Positions 1 to 5,789 of a stretch of DNA of 8,218 bases are shown piece by piece. Origin of the DNA: Thermoleophilaceae bacterium (GTDB taxonomy: Bacteria > Actinomycetota > Thermoleophilia > Solirubrobacterales > Thermoleophilaceae); assembly GCA_013811765.1 (NCBI GenBank), contig JACCUO010000140.1, positions 1 through 8,218 of the forward strand. The letters run 5' to 3'. Position 1 is the stretch's first letter; every line of letters begins with the position of its first letter. The position numbers and the translations under genes were made by a program. The notes beneath the pieces were generated by a model. The model worked only from the letters and a program-made list of their open reading frames with translations. It was not told where the DNA came from and made no database searches.

Positions 1-483
1 GCTCAGCGGGCGTACTACCGTCCGCACAGCGGCTTTCCGGACTGGCAGCCGTCCGATGACCCGGGCGAGATCCGCGACGAGGCGCTCGCCTGGGCGGCTC
101 GCAACGACCGCGTGGCGGCGCTCGAGCTGCTCGCCGGGCGGGGTGCCGTCATTGACGCCGACGTCTACCGCGGCACCGCTCTCGGATGGGCCGCGGCGTG
201 CAACAGGCTTGACGCGATCACCTGCCTGCTGCGCCTCGGCGCCGATCCCGATCGCCGCGCGTCATTCGGCGGTCCCGATCACGGCCGGGCCGCGACCGCG
301 CTGCACCTCGCTGCCGGCGCCGGGCAACTCGAGGCCGTCAAGCTCCTCCTCGCTGCCGGCGCCGACCCCACGATCGTCGACGCGCGCCACGAACACACCC
401 CACACGGCTGGGCCGTCCACGGGGGGCATGACGCCGTGGCCGAGCTGCTGCGCGAGCGCGGAGGGTTGAACGCCCCCCCGTAG
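1..483 (+). CDS. Ankyrin-repeat protein, 3' part (5' end outside window)
   Basis: Frame 1 is open from the first base to a TAG at 481-483, giving 160 visible residues; the true start lies upstream. A GTG at 112 could be read as a start but would cut into the first repeat. About four ankyrin-type units are visible: residues 24-56 (ALAWAARND... ALELLAGRGA), 57-94 (TALGWAAACNRLDAITCLL, then LGADPD), 97-131 (TALHLAAGAGQLEAVKLLL, then AGADP) and 132-155 (TPHGWAVHGGHDAVAELL). The TALHLAA and LLLAAGADP strings are diagnostic of the fold. Ankyrin stacks bind other proteins and carry no catalysis themselves, so the partner and role are unknown. The residues before the first repeat (YYRPHSGFPDW...) are not recognised. 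The gene points toward the dcw operon but is separated from it by 328 nt containing a separate promoter, so I infer no functional link. The ankyrin call is secure; the function is not. Confidence 0.85.
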   Translation, partial: AQRAYYRPHSGFPDWQPSDDPGEIRDEALAWAARNDRVAALELLAGRGAVIDADVYRGTALGWAAACNRLDAITCLLRLGADPDRRASFGGPDHGRAATALHLAAGAGQLEAVKLLLAAGADPTIVDARHEHTPHGWAVHGGHDAVAELLRERGGLNAPP

Positions 484-489
484 CCTCGA

Positions 490-509
490 GCTGCAACGTT
501 CCTTGCAGC
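490..509. repeat. Perfect 7-bp inverted repeat after the ankyrin gene
   Basis: GCTGCAA at 490-496 and TTGCAGC at 503-509 are exact reverse complements around a 6-nt loop, starting 7 nt after the ankyrin stop codon. The position would suit a transcription terminator, but the following bases are CGCCCCGTCC with no T tract. A Rho-dependent end or a chance hairpin is equally possible. Confidence 0.45.
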
Positions 510-522
510 CGCCCCGTCCGGC

Positions 523-563
523 TGCAATCGCCCACCCAGACCGCCGCTTGCAACCGCCCACCC
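523..563. repeat. Tandem pair of TGCAAYCGCCCACCC units
   Basis: TGCAATCGCCCACCC (523-537) recurs as TGCAACCGCCCACCC (549-563), 14 of 15 bases identical, with a 26-bp period. Looser relatives occur nearby: TGCAGCCGCCCCGTCC from 504 and CGCAACCCCGC from 600. No known function is recognised. The pair may be the remains of a local duplication or simple-sequence drift in GC-rich DNA. Confidence 0.45.
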
Positions 564-662
564 GCCCCGAGCGGGACGGCGTCCCACCCCCGCGCGAGCC
601 GCAACCCCGCTCTGGGAGCGCAATCGCGGCGTCAGGCCTCACACAAGCGTCCAGATCGGACG

Positions 663-712
663 GAAAGGTGGGGATTTGTGTTGCAGAGTGGGAAGAAGTG
701 GGCTAGTGTGGC
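663..712 (+). promoter_or_regulatory. Probable MraZ operator: phased TGGGN boxes
   Basis: Five consecutive 10-nt units can be laid out with no gaps: gaaaggtggg, gatttgtgtt, gcagagtggg, aagaagtggg and ctagtgtggc. Units 1, 3 and 4 carry an exact GTGGG (TGGGN at 669, 689 and 699). Unit 5 has GTGGC (709) and unit 2 only GTGTT (679). Established knowledge: Escherichia coli MraZ binds direct repeats of TGGGN separated by 5 nt upstream of its own operon, which is exactly this period. The boxes lie about 100-150 nt upstream of mraZ and overlap the predicted promoter, so autorepression is the natural inference. Confidence 0.8.
681..709 (+). promoter_or_regulatory. Predicted sigma-70-type promoter of the dcw operon
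   Basis: TTGCAG (681-686) and TAGTGT (704-709) are separated by 17 nt. The -10 box fits the actinobacterial TAnnnT pattern; the -35 keeps only the TTG core. Transcription would start near 715-718, giving a leader of roughly 95 nt before the mraZ ATG. Both hexamers lie inside the phased MraZ boxes, as expected for a promoter that MraZ shuts off. Recognition is by eye, with no mapped start. Confidence 0.6.
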
Positions 713-725
713 GCTCAGTCAATGA

Positions 726-768
726 GGACCGGAGTGGCGGGGCTCCTCCCACTCCGCCACTTCGGTCC
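726..768 (+). other. 15-bp hairpin in the predicted mraZ leader RNA
   Basis: Bases 726-740 (GGACCGGAGTGGCGG) pair with 754-768 (CCGCCACTTCGGTCC) along 15 positions, with one G-U wobble and a 13-nt loop. The stem would begin about 10 nt into the predicted transcript. It is followed by GAATTGCATC rather than a T-run, so it is not a standard terminator. A shorter alternative pairing exists between GGAGTGG (731-737) and CCACTCC (749-755). A role as a 5' stability element or protein-binding site is inference. Confidence 0.6.
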
Positions 769-811
769 GAATTGCATCTTCCCGGCCACCGCGCCGGCTA
801 CCGGAGCCAAC

Positions 812-1246
812 ATGGCATTCAGAGGCCACTACGAGCACACGCTGGACGCGAAGCACCGGCTCAGCATTCCGGCCCGGTTTCGCGCGGCCTACTCATCCGG
901 ACTCGTTCTCGCAAAGGACCTGGATGCCTGCATCTCGGTGTGGACGCCCGAGGCCCACGAGGACACCGTCGAGCGGGCGCTGGCCGGCAGGAACCCCTTC
1001 AGCGCGGAGTACAAGCAGCTCCAGCGCCGCTTTCAGGCGCACTCGTTCGACATCGATCTGGACTCCGCAGGCCGGGTCACGCTACCGCCGCCCCTCCTGA
1101 CCCATGCGGGCGTGGAGAAGGAGGTCGTGGTGGCCGGGGTGGGCGACCACCTCGAGGTGTGGGGGCGCGAGCGCTGGCAGGAGGAGCAGGAGTCCCTGGA
1201 AGCCAGTATCGGGGAGGTGACTCGGTCCCTTGGCAATCCTTCTTGA
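812..1246 (+). CDS. mraZ: Transcriptional regulator MraZ
   Basis: This is a 144-residue DNA-binding protein, the usual MraZ length, and the first gene of the dcw cluster. MraZ forms ring-shaped oligomers and represses its own operon. Two SpoVT/AbrB-like halves are visible, each with the family's DxxxR signature: D12-R16 (LDAKHRLSIPARF) and D84-R88 (DLDSAGRVTLPPPLL). The start ATG at 812 is chosen because the product then opens MAFRGHYEHTLD, matching the family N-terminus, and because GGAG at 803-806 lies 5 nt upstream. An in-frame ATG at 722 would add 30 unrelated residues encoded by the leader hairpin and is rejected. The charged C-terminal helix (about 115-135) is normal. The gene ends 1 nt before the rsmH ATG, which suggests coupled translation. 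Confidence 0.96.
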   Translation: MAFRGHYEHTLDAKHRLSIPARFRAAYSSGLVLAKDLDACISVWTPEAHEDTVERALAGRNPFSAEYKQLQRRFQAHSFDIDLDSAGRVTLPPPLLTHAGVEKEVVVAGVGDHLEVWGRERWQEEQESLEASIGEVTRSLGNPS

Positions 1247-1247
1247 G

Positions 1248-2201
1248 ATGACGCGCGCGCACGTACCTGTTCTCGCCGGGGAGCTGATCGAGCTGACGGA
1301 CCTTGGCGAGGGGGACAAAGTGGTGGACTGCACGTTCGGCGCCGGTGGTCATGCCCGCCTGGTGGCCGGCCGGATCGGCGCGGGCGGAACGCTCGTCTGC
1401 GTGGATCGCGACCCCGCGGCCCAGGAGCGCTTCGAGGAGATGGCGGCCGAGGTGGCATGCCGGACGCGCTTCCTGCGGATGGAGTATGGGGACGCGCTGG
1501 AGCTGCTGCGCGCGGAGGGCTTTCAGGCGGACCTCGTCTACCTCGACCTCGGGATCTCCTCGATGCAGGTCGACACTCGCGAGCGGGGGTTCTCCTATTC
1601 CTACGACGCGCCGCTCGACATGCGGATGGATCCGAGCCAAGAGCTGGACGCGCGCACGATCGTCAACGGCTACGACGAGCGGCGCCTGTCCCAGCTCTTC
1701 CGCAGCTACGGCGAGGATCCAAACGCACGGGTCATCGCGCGCGAGATCGTCCACCGGCGGCGGCGCTCTCCGATAGAGACCACCGGTGAGCTCGTGGAGG
1801 CGATTGAGAGTGCTCTCCCTGCAGCCATCCGGCGCAGGTTCGGTGGCGGCTCGCCCGCCAAGCGGGTGTTCCAGGCACTGCGCATCGCCGTGAACTCCGA
1901 GCTCGAGTCGCTCGACCGTGCCTTGCCCATGGCTTGGGATCTGCTCTCCGAGCACGGCCGGCTGGCGGCGATCTCGTTTCACTCGCTCGAGGACCGCCGC
2001 GTCAAGCGCTTTCTGGCCACCCGCGCGCGCGGCTGCATCTGCCCACCGGACTTTCCTGTCTGCGCCTGCGGGCGCACACCAGAGGCAGAGCTGCTCACCC
2101 GCCGCGCGGTGGCGCCCACTCCCGGCGAGGTGGCTGAAAATCCGCGCGCGAAGTCCGGGCGACTGCGAGCAGCCAAACGAGTCGCGGGGGAGGAGGGCTG
2201 A
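1248..2201 (+). CDS. rsmH: 16S rRNA (cytosine(1402)-N(4))-methyltransferase RsmH
   Basis: RsmH (MraW) uses S-adenosylmethionine to methylate N4 of C1402 in the 16S rRNA decoding centre. The 317-residue product has the full motif set: N-terminal HVPVL (5-9), SAM-binding VVDCTFGAGGHA (25-36), VDRDPAA (52-58), LDLGISSMQVD (99-109) followed by RGFSYSYDAPLDMRMD (113-128), SPAKRVFQALRIAVNSELES (202-221), and SFHSLEDRRVKRFL (243-256). The cysteine cluster CICPPDFPVCACG (263-275) is common in the family, and the C-terminus ENPRAKSGRLRAAKR is typical. Start: ATG 1248 gives the standard short lead before HVPVL and sits 1 nt past the mraZ stop, though it has no clear Shine-Dalgarno. A TTG at 1230 would add six residues (MAILLE), lies 12 nt after GGGGAGG (1211-1217) and cannot be excluded. 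The last base overlaps the next ATG (TGATG). Confidence 0.96.
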   Translation: MTRAHVPVLAGELIELTDLGEGDKVVDCTFGAGGHARLVAGRIGAGGTLVCVDRDPAAQERFEEMAAEVACRTRFLRMEYGDALELLRAEGFQADLVYLDLGISSMQVDTRERGFSYSYDAPLDMRMDPSQELDARTIVNGYDERRLSQLFRSYGEDPNARVIAREIVHRRRRSPIETTGELVEAIESALPAAIRRRFGGGSPAKRVFQALRIAVNSELESLDRALPMAWDLLSEHGRLAAISFHSLEDRRVKRFLATRARGCICPPDFPVCACGRTPEAELLTRRAVAPTPGEVAENPRAKSGRLRAAKRVAGEEG

Positions 2202-2659
2202 TGGCCCGCGCCGCGGCGGCACCCGCACGGCCGGCTCCCGCCCGTTCCCCGCGGCGCGCGCCGGGCCCTGGGCACGGCGAGGCGTTCAGACGACCCCAGG
2301 CCACCCCGCTTCCGCGCCGGGCCGTGGTCCTCGACGCCCTCCTTCACGGGCGTGCCTGGATCGCGCTCGTATTCGTGCTGCTGGTCGGGATCGTGTTCTT
2401 CAACGTCGATCTCCTACGGATGAACCGGGAGATCGCGGCCACGGCCGGGCAGACGGCCACGGTGAAGCGTCAGAACGCACGCCTGCGCACCGACCTGGCG
2501 CGGCTCGGGTCGAGCGAGCGGATCCAGCGCGTGGCCGCCGAGCGCGGCCTGGTGCTGCCCGCGCCGGGTGAGGTTCGCTATCTGCGGTCCGACCCCCCCG
2601 TGGACGCGCTCCGGGCCGCAAAGCGGATAGCCGCGCCTGAGCCACAGCCCCAGGAGTAG
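2201..2659 (+). CDS. ftsL: FtsL/DivIC-like septum protein
   Basis: This is a small bitopic membrane protein of 152 residues in the usual ftsL position between rsmH and ftsI. The cytoplasmic N-terminus (1-50) is rich in Ala, Pro and Arg, common in actinobacterial homologues. One transmembrane segment spans about 52-69 (WIALVFVLLVGIVFFNVD). A predicted coiled coil follows (about 70-103, LLRMNREIAATAGQTATVKR onward), then a motif seen in FtsL/DivIC-type proteins: SSERIQRVAAERGLVLPAPG (104-123). The family bridges divisome members and helps activate septal peptidoglycan synthesis with FtsQ/FtsB and FtsI/FtsW. Sequence alone cannot separate FtsL from FtsB/DivIC relatives; the symbol rests on synteny. 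The ATG overlaps the rsmH stop by 1 nt and is preceded by a strong GGGGGAGGAGGG tract (2186-2197). Confidence 0.85.
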   Translation: MARAAAAPARPAPARSPRRAPGPGHGEAFRRPQATPLPRRAVVLDALLHGRAWIALVFVLLVGIVFFNVDLLRMNREIAATAGQTATVKRQNARLRTDLARLGSSERIQRVAAERGLVLPAPGEVRYLRSDPPVDALRAAKRIAAPEPQPQE

Positions 2660-2662
2660 GTC

Positions 2663-4306
2663 GTGAGGATCCTCGATCGCCGCATCGGCCTGCTCTTCGC
2701 GGTCTTCCTCCTCCTGTTGACCGCCGCGAGCCTGCGCGCGGCCTGGCTCGGCACGGTCAAGGCGGGTTCGCTGAAGCAGCGGGCGGTCACCCAGCAGGTG
2801 GAGGACCTCGAGGTCCCGGCACGGCGTGGCACGATCACCGACCGCAACGGTGTGGAGCTCGCGGTGTCCGAGGACGCCACGACCGTGTTCGCCAACCCGC
2901 TCCTGGTGAAGCGCCCGGCCGCGGCGGCCGCGAAGCTTGCGCCGGTGGTGGGCCGCCGGCAGGAGGAGCTGTTGAAGGTGCTCGCCGACCGTGACAAGGG
3001 GTTTGTCTACCTGCGCCGCAAGATGGATTCTGCAGTCGCGGAACGGATCGACAAGCTGGCCCTGGAGGGCATCGGCACGGTTGGCGAGCCGCGCCGGACC
3101 TACCCGCAGGGCGCGCTCGCCGGACAGCTGCTCGGGTCCGTCGGAACGGACAACTTCGGGCTCTCCGGCCTCGAGCAGCAGTACGAGAAGAAGCTGCACG
3201 GCTCGGACGGCCGCCGCCGGCTGGTGAAGGACGCGATGGGCGAGCCGGTCAGCATCGTCGAGCCCGATCGCGCCGAAGCGGGCGAGGACATCCGGCTGAC
3301 GATCGACTCGGCGCTGCAGGAGCGCGTGGAGGCGGTGCTGGAGGAGGTTGGGCGCAGACACAGCCCGCGGGGTGCCACGGCAGTCGTGATGGACCCGCGC
3401 AACGGTGAGGTGCTTGCGCTGTCCAACTGGCCTCGCGTGGACCCGAACGACATCAGTGGCACGTCCGCATACGCGCTGACCAACAGGGCCGTCGCGGGCA
3501 GCTACGAGCCGGGCTCGACCTTCAAGGCCTTCACGGTGGCGGGTGCCCTCGAGGACCGGGTGGTCACGCCTGGCACGCGCTTTCACCTGCAACCCACGCT
3601 CCAGGTGGCCGACCGCGAGATAGGCGAGGCCCACGAGCGCGGCCCTGTGGACCTCTCTGCGGGCGAAATCCTCGCCCAGTCCTCCAACGTCGGGGCCGCC
3701 ACGATCGGCCTGAAGCTCGGAAAACGGCGTTTCGCAAGGTGGGTGCGCCGGTTCGGCTTTGGCAGGCCGACGGGAATCGGTCTCCCCGCCGAGGCTCCCG
3801 GCATCGTCCTGCCTCCCGATCGGTACTCCGGCTCCACACTGGGAAACATGGCCATCGGGCAGGGCCTCGCGGTCACACCCCTGCAGATGGCGGCGGGGTT
3901 CTCCGCGCTCGGCAACGGCGGGGTGCTCCACCCCCCGCGGGTGATAGCCGGGGAGAGCGGTCGGGGCCGGCGAGTGGTGTCGGAGCGCACGTCCGCTCAG
4001 GTGGCGAGGATGCTCGAGGGAGTCCTCGGGCCGGACGGCACGGCGGAAGAGGCCGAGGTGCCGGGTTACCGTCTCGCCGGCAAGACGGGCACGGCCGAGA
4101 AGCCCGATCCCAAGACGGGCGGCTACTCGAAGTTCAAGTTCTTCTCGTCCTTCATCGGCTTTGCGCCCGCCCGAGCCCCGCGCCTGATGGTGGCGGTCAT
4201 GGTCGACGAGCCGAAGGGGGAGTACTACGGCAACGTGGTCGCCGCGCCGGCGTTCGAGCGGATCGTGGAGTTCGCGCTGCCCTATCTGCGGATACCGCCC
4301 CGCTGA
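2663..4306 (+). CDS. ftsI: Septal peptidoglycan transpeptidase FtsI (class B PBP)
   Basis: This 547-residue penicillin-binding protein crosslinks septal peptidoglycan during division. A short cytoplasmic start is followed by a transmembrane anchor (about 8-28, IGLLFAVFLLLLTAASLRAAW). The PBP dimerisation/pedestal region follows, with the conserved stretch VPARRGTITDRNG (51-63). The transpeptidase domain keeps all three catalytic motifs: SxxK as STFK (S285 nucleophile, K288), SxN as SSN (340-342) and KTG as KTGTA (474-478). LGNMAIGQGLAVTPLQMA (393-410) is also typical. The protein ends soon after this domain with no PASTA repeats, which argues against a SpoVD-type PBP. The GTG start at 2663 has CAGGAG (2651-2656) 6 nt upstream, and the ftsL stop is 3 nt away. 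Assignment as FtsI rather than another class B PBP follows from position next to ftsL and murE. Confidence 0.95.
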   Translation: MRILDRRIGLLFAVFLLLLTAASLRAAWLGTVKAGSLKQRAVTQQVEDLEVPARRGTITDRNGVELAVSEDATTVFANPLLVKRPAAAAAKLAPVVGRRQEELLKVLADRDKGFVYLRRKMDSAVAERIDKLALEGIGTVGEPRRTYPQGALAGQLLGSVGTDNFGLSGLEQQYEKKLHGSDGRRRLVKDAMGEPVSIVEPDRAEAGEDIRLTIDSALQERVEAVLEEVGRRHSPRGATAVVMDPRNGEVLALSNWPRVDPNDISGTSAYALTNRAVAGSYEPGSTFKAFTVAGALEDRVVTPGTRFHLQPTLQVADREIGEAHERGPVDLSAGEILAQSSNVGAATIGLKLGKRRFARWVRRFGFGRPTGIGLPAEAPGIVLPPDRYSGSTLGNMAIGQGLAVTPLQMAAGFSALGNGGVLHPPRVIAGESGRGRRVVSERTSAQVARMLEGVLGPDGTAEEAEVPGYRLAGKTGTAEKPDPKTGGYSKFKFFSSFIGFAPARAPRLMVAVMVDEPKGEYYGNVVAAPAFERIVEFALPYLRIPPR

Positions 4307-4331
4307 GGCTGCTCGCCGCGCTTTTCCTCCG

Positions 4332-4350
4332 TAGGATGCAGGCACCTTGA
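4332..4350 (+). promoter_or_regulatory. Possible -10 box / murE translation start region
   Basis: The 40-nt gap after ftsI contains TAGGAT (4332-4337), a good actinobacterial TAnnnT -10 match, but no clear -35 lies 16-18 nt upstream. The same bases include AGGA, which could instead act as a ribosome binding site 10 nt before the murE TTG. ATG at 4336 opens a four-codon frame (Met-Gln-Ala-Pro) whose TGA (4348-4350) overlaps the murE TTG as TTGA. Which reading is real, if any, cannot be settled from sequence. Confidence 0.3.
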
Positions 4351-5789
4351 CCCTTCGCGAGCTGATGGGGGGTGGGGCGCCCGAGGTGCCTATCACGGGC
4401 CTCGCCTACTCGAGCGCGAGCGTCTCCCCGGGGACGCTCTTCTTCTGCGTGCCCGGGTTCACCAGCGACGGGCATGCTTTCGCCGGCGACGCCGTGAGGC
4501 GTGGTGCGGCCGCGCTGGTGAGCCAGCGACCGCTCGGGCTCGGGGTCCCGGAGGTGACGGTTCCGGACGTCCGCGCGGCCATGGGCCCGGTCGCCGCCCG
4601 CTTTTACGGCGACCCCACGGCAACTCTGCGCGTGATCGGCATCACGGGGACCAACGGCAAGACCACCACCGCCTTCCTGTTGCGCGAGGTGCTCGAGGCG
4701 GCCGGTACCCCCACCGGCCTCCTGGGGACGGTGAGGCAGGTCGTGGGCGGCACCGAGGAGCCCGTCGAGCGGACCACGCCGGAGGCGGTGGATCTTCAGG
4801 CCACCTTCCGAAGGATGCTCGAGGGGGGCGACCGTGCCTGCGTGATGGAGGTCTCCTCGCACGCTCTCGAGCTCGGCCGGGTGGCGGGCATTCGCTTCGC
4901 GTGCAGGGCTTTCATGAACCTCACGCAGGACCACCTCGACTTTCACGAGACGATGGAGGCCTACTACGAGGCCAAGCGCCGCCTGTTCGAGGCCCCGGGC
5001 CCCGCGGTGGTAAACGTGGACGACCGGTACGGGCGGCGGCTCGCCGGTGAGATCGAGGCGATGACCTTCGGCATCGAGTCCTCCGACGCCGATCTGCGCG
5101 CGCGGGATGTGCGCTTCGACCTCGGTGGAGCCTCGTTCACCGCCGAGACCCCGGAAGGCCCGCTCGAGCTCACCACCCGGCTGCCCGGCCTCTTCAACGT
5201 GCAGAACGCGCTCGCGGCCCTCGGAGCGGCGCGCTCGCTCGGCGTGGCTCCGGAGACCATCCGGTCGGCGCTCGCGGGAGCGCAACGGGTGCCCGGCCGC
5301 TTCGAGCCGGTCGAGGAGGGCCAGTCCTTCGGCGTGCTCGTGGACTATGCCCACACGCCGGACTCGTTGGAGAACGTGCTGCGTGCCGCTCGCGAGCTCA
5401 CCCTGGGCCGCCTGCATGTGGCTTTTGGTGCAGGCGGCGATCGCGACCGTGGCAAGCGCCCCCTGATGGGAGAGGTGGCCGTGCGCCTGGCCGATCGCGT
5501 GATCGTGACCTCGGACAACCCTCGCTCCGAGGACCCGGAGATGATCCTCGACGAGATCGTGGCGGGGGCCGGCACCGGGGTCGACCGGGAGGTGGACCGC
5601 CGCCGGGCGATAGCGCTCTTGATCGAGGGGGCAGAGCCGGGAGACGTGGTGGTGATCGCGGGCAAGGGACACGAGCAGGGCCAGGAGTTCGAGGGAGGTC
5701 GCAAGGAGCCCTTTGACGACGTGACCGTGGCGCGCGAGGTGCTGCGCGGCAGAGCCGGCCTGGAGCCGGGCCGGAGTGGCGGAGCGTGA
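4347..5789 (+). CDS. murE: UDP-MurNAc-tripeptide synthetase MurE (meso-DAP type)
   Basis: MurE is the cytoplasmic ATP-dependent ligase adding the third amino acid to UDP-MurNAc-L-Ala-D-Glu. At 480 residues it has normal family length. Visible motifs: ATP-binding GITGTNGKTTT (98-108), MEVSSHALELGRV (167-179), NLTQDHLDFH (191-200), the YYEAKRRLF segment with the probable carbamylated lysine K210, VDYAHTPDSLENVL (332-345), FGAGGDRDRGKRPLMG (360-375) and SDNPRSEDP (389-397). In characterised enzymes DNPR (390-393) recognises meso-diaminopimelate, so a DAP-type wall is inferred. The start is TTG at 4347: an in-frame TAG at 4332 blocks anything further upstream, and MTLRELM matches the family N-terminus. 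The next in-frame candidate, ATG 4365, would remove this segment. The stop overlaps the murF start (GTGA), indicating coupled translation. Confidence 0.96.
   Translation: MTLRELMGGGAPEVPITGLAYSSASVSPGTLFFCVPGFTSDGHAFAGDAVRRGAAALVSQRPLGLGVPEVTVPDVRAAMGPVAARFYGDPTATLRVIGITGTNGKTTTAFLLREVLEAAGTPTGLLGTVRQVVGGTEEPVERTTPEAVDLQATFRRMLEGGDRACVMEVSSHALELGRVAGIRFACRAFMNLTQDHLDFHETMEAYYEAKRRLFEAPGPAVVNVDDRYGRRLAGEIEAMTFGIESSDADLRARDVRFDLGGASFTAETPEGPLELTTRLPGLFNVQNALAALGAARSLGVAPETIRSALAGAQRVPGRFEPVEEGQSFGVLVDYAHTPDSLENVLRAARELTLGRLHVAFGAGGDRDRGKRPLMGEVAVRLADRVIVTSDNPRSEDPEMILDEIVAGAGTGVDREVDRRRAIALLIEGAEPGDVVVIAGKGHEQGQEFEGGRKEPFDDVTVAREVLRGRAGLEPGRSGGA

Larger units (their letters stand above)
484..811. 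other. Intergenic region between ankyrin gene and mraZ
   Basis: This 328-nt stretch has no convincing gene. The short reading frames across it lack a family signature, and one merely extends mraZ upstream. Bases 484-630 contain small GC-rich inverted and direct repeats around the word TGCAA. They include a compound hairpin at 598-630, with outer arms GCCGC/GCGGC and inner arms CGCTC/GAGCG. None is followed by a T-run, so no intrinsic terminator for the ankyrin gene can be called. Bases 631-660 show nothing notable. Bases 663-712 hold the phased TGGGN boxes and promoter, 726-768 a strong hairpin, and 803-806 (GGAG) the mraZ ribosome binding site. Confidence 0.7.

Noticed and set aside
490..520. 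Intrinsic terminator after the ankyrin gene
   Set aside because: The stem is only 7 bp and is followed by C-rich sequence with no T-run.
503..706. 67-codon plus-strand frame in the spacer before mraZ
   Set aside because: It is Pro/Arg-rich with no domain and runs through the repeat cluster and MraZ boxes. Its composition reflects GC-rich non-coding DNA.
722..811. N-terminal extension of mraZ from ATG 722
   Set aside because: The extra 30 residues do not resemble MraZ, fall on the leader hairpin and lie just after the predicted transcription start. ATG 812 has its own GGAG and gives the family N-terminus.
1077..2228. 383-codon minus-strand frame opposite mraZ and rsmH
   Set aside because: It has no family signature and fully overlaps two well-supported plus-strand genes.
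4291..4326. Terminator between ftsI and murE (CTTTTCC at 4320-4326)
   Set aside because: No strong stem sits immediately before the short T-run, and a terminator would separate mur genes that are normally co-transcribed.
2414..4396. 660-codon open frame on the minus strand opposite ftsL and ftsI
   Set aside because: Long antisense frames are expected where GC-rich third positions remove stop codons. The translation shows no recognisable domain, and the opposite strand encodes complete, motif-bearing ftsL and ftsI.
4197..5672. 491-codon minus-strand frame opposite murE
   Set aside because: Its His/Arg/Gly-rich composition and lack of motifs mark it as a shadow of murE, whose catalytic motifs are all intact on the plus strand.
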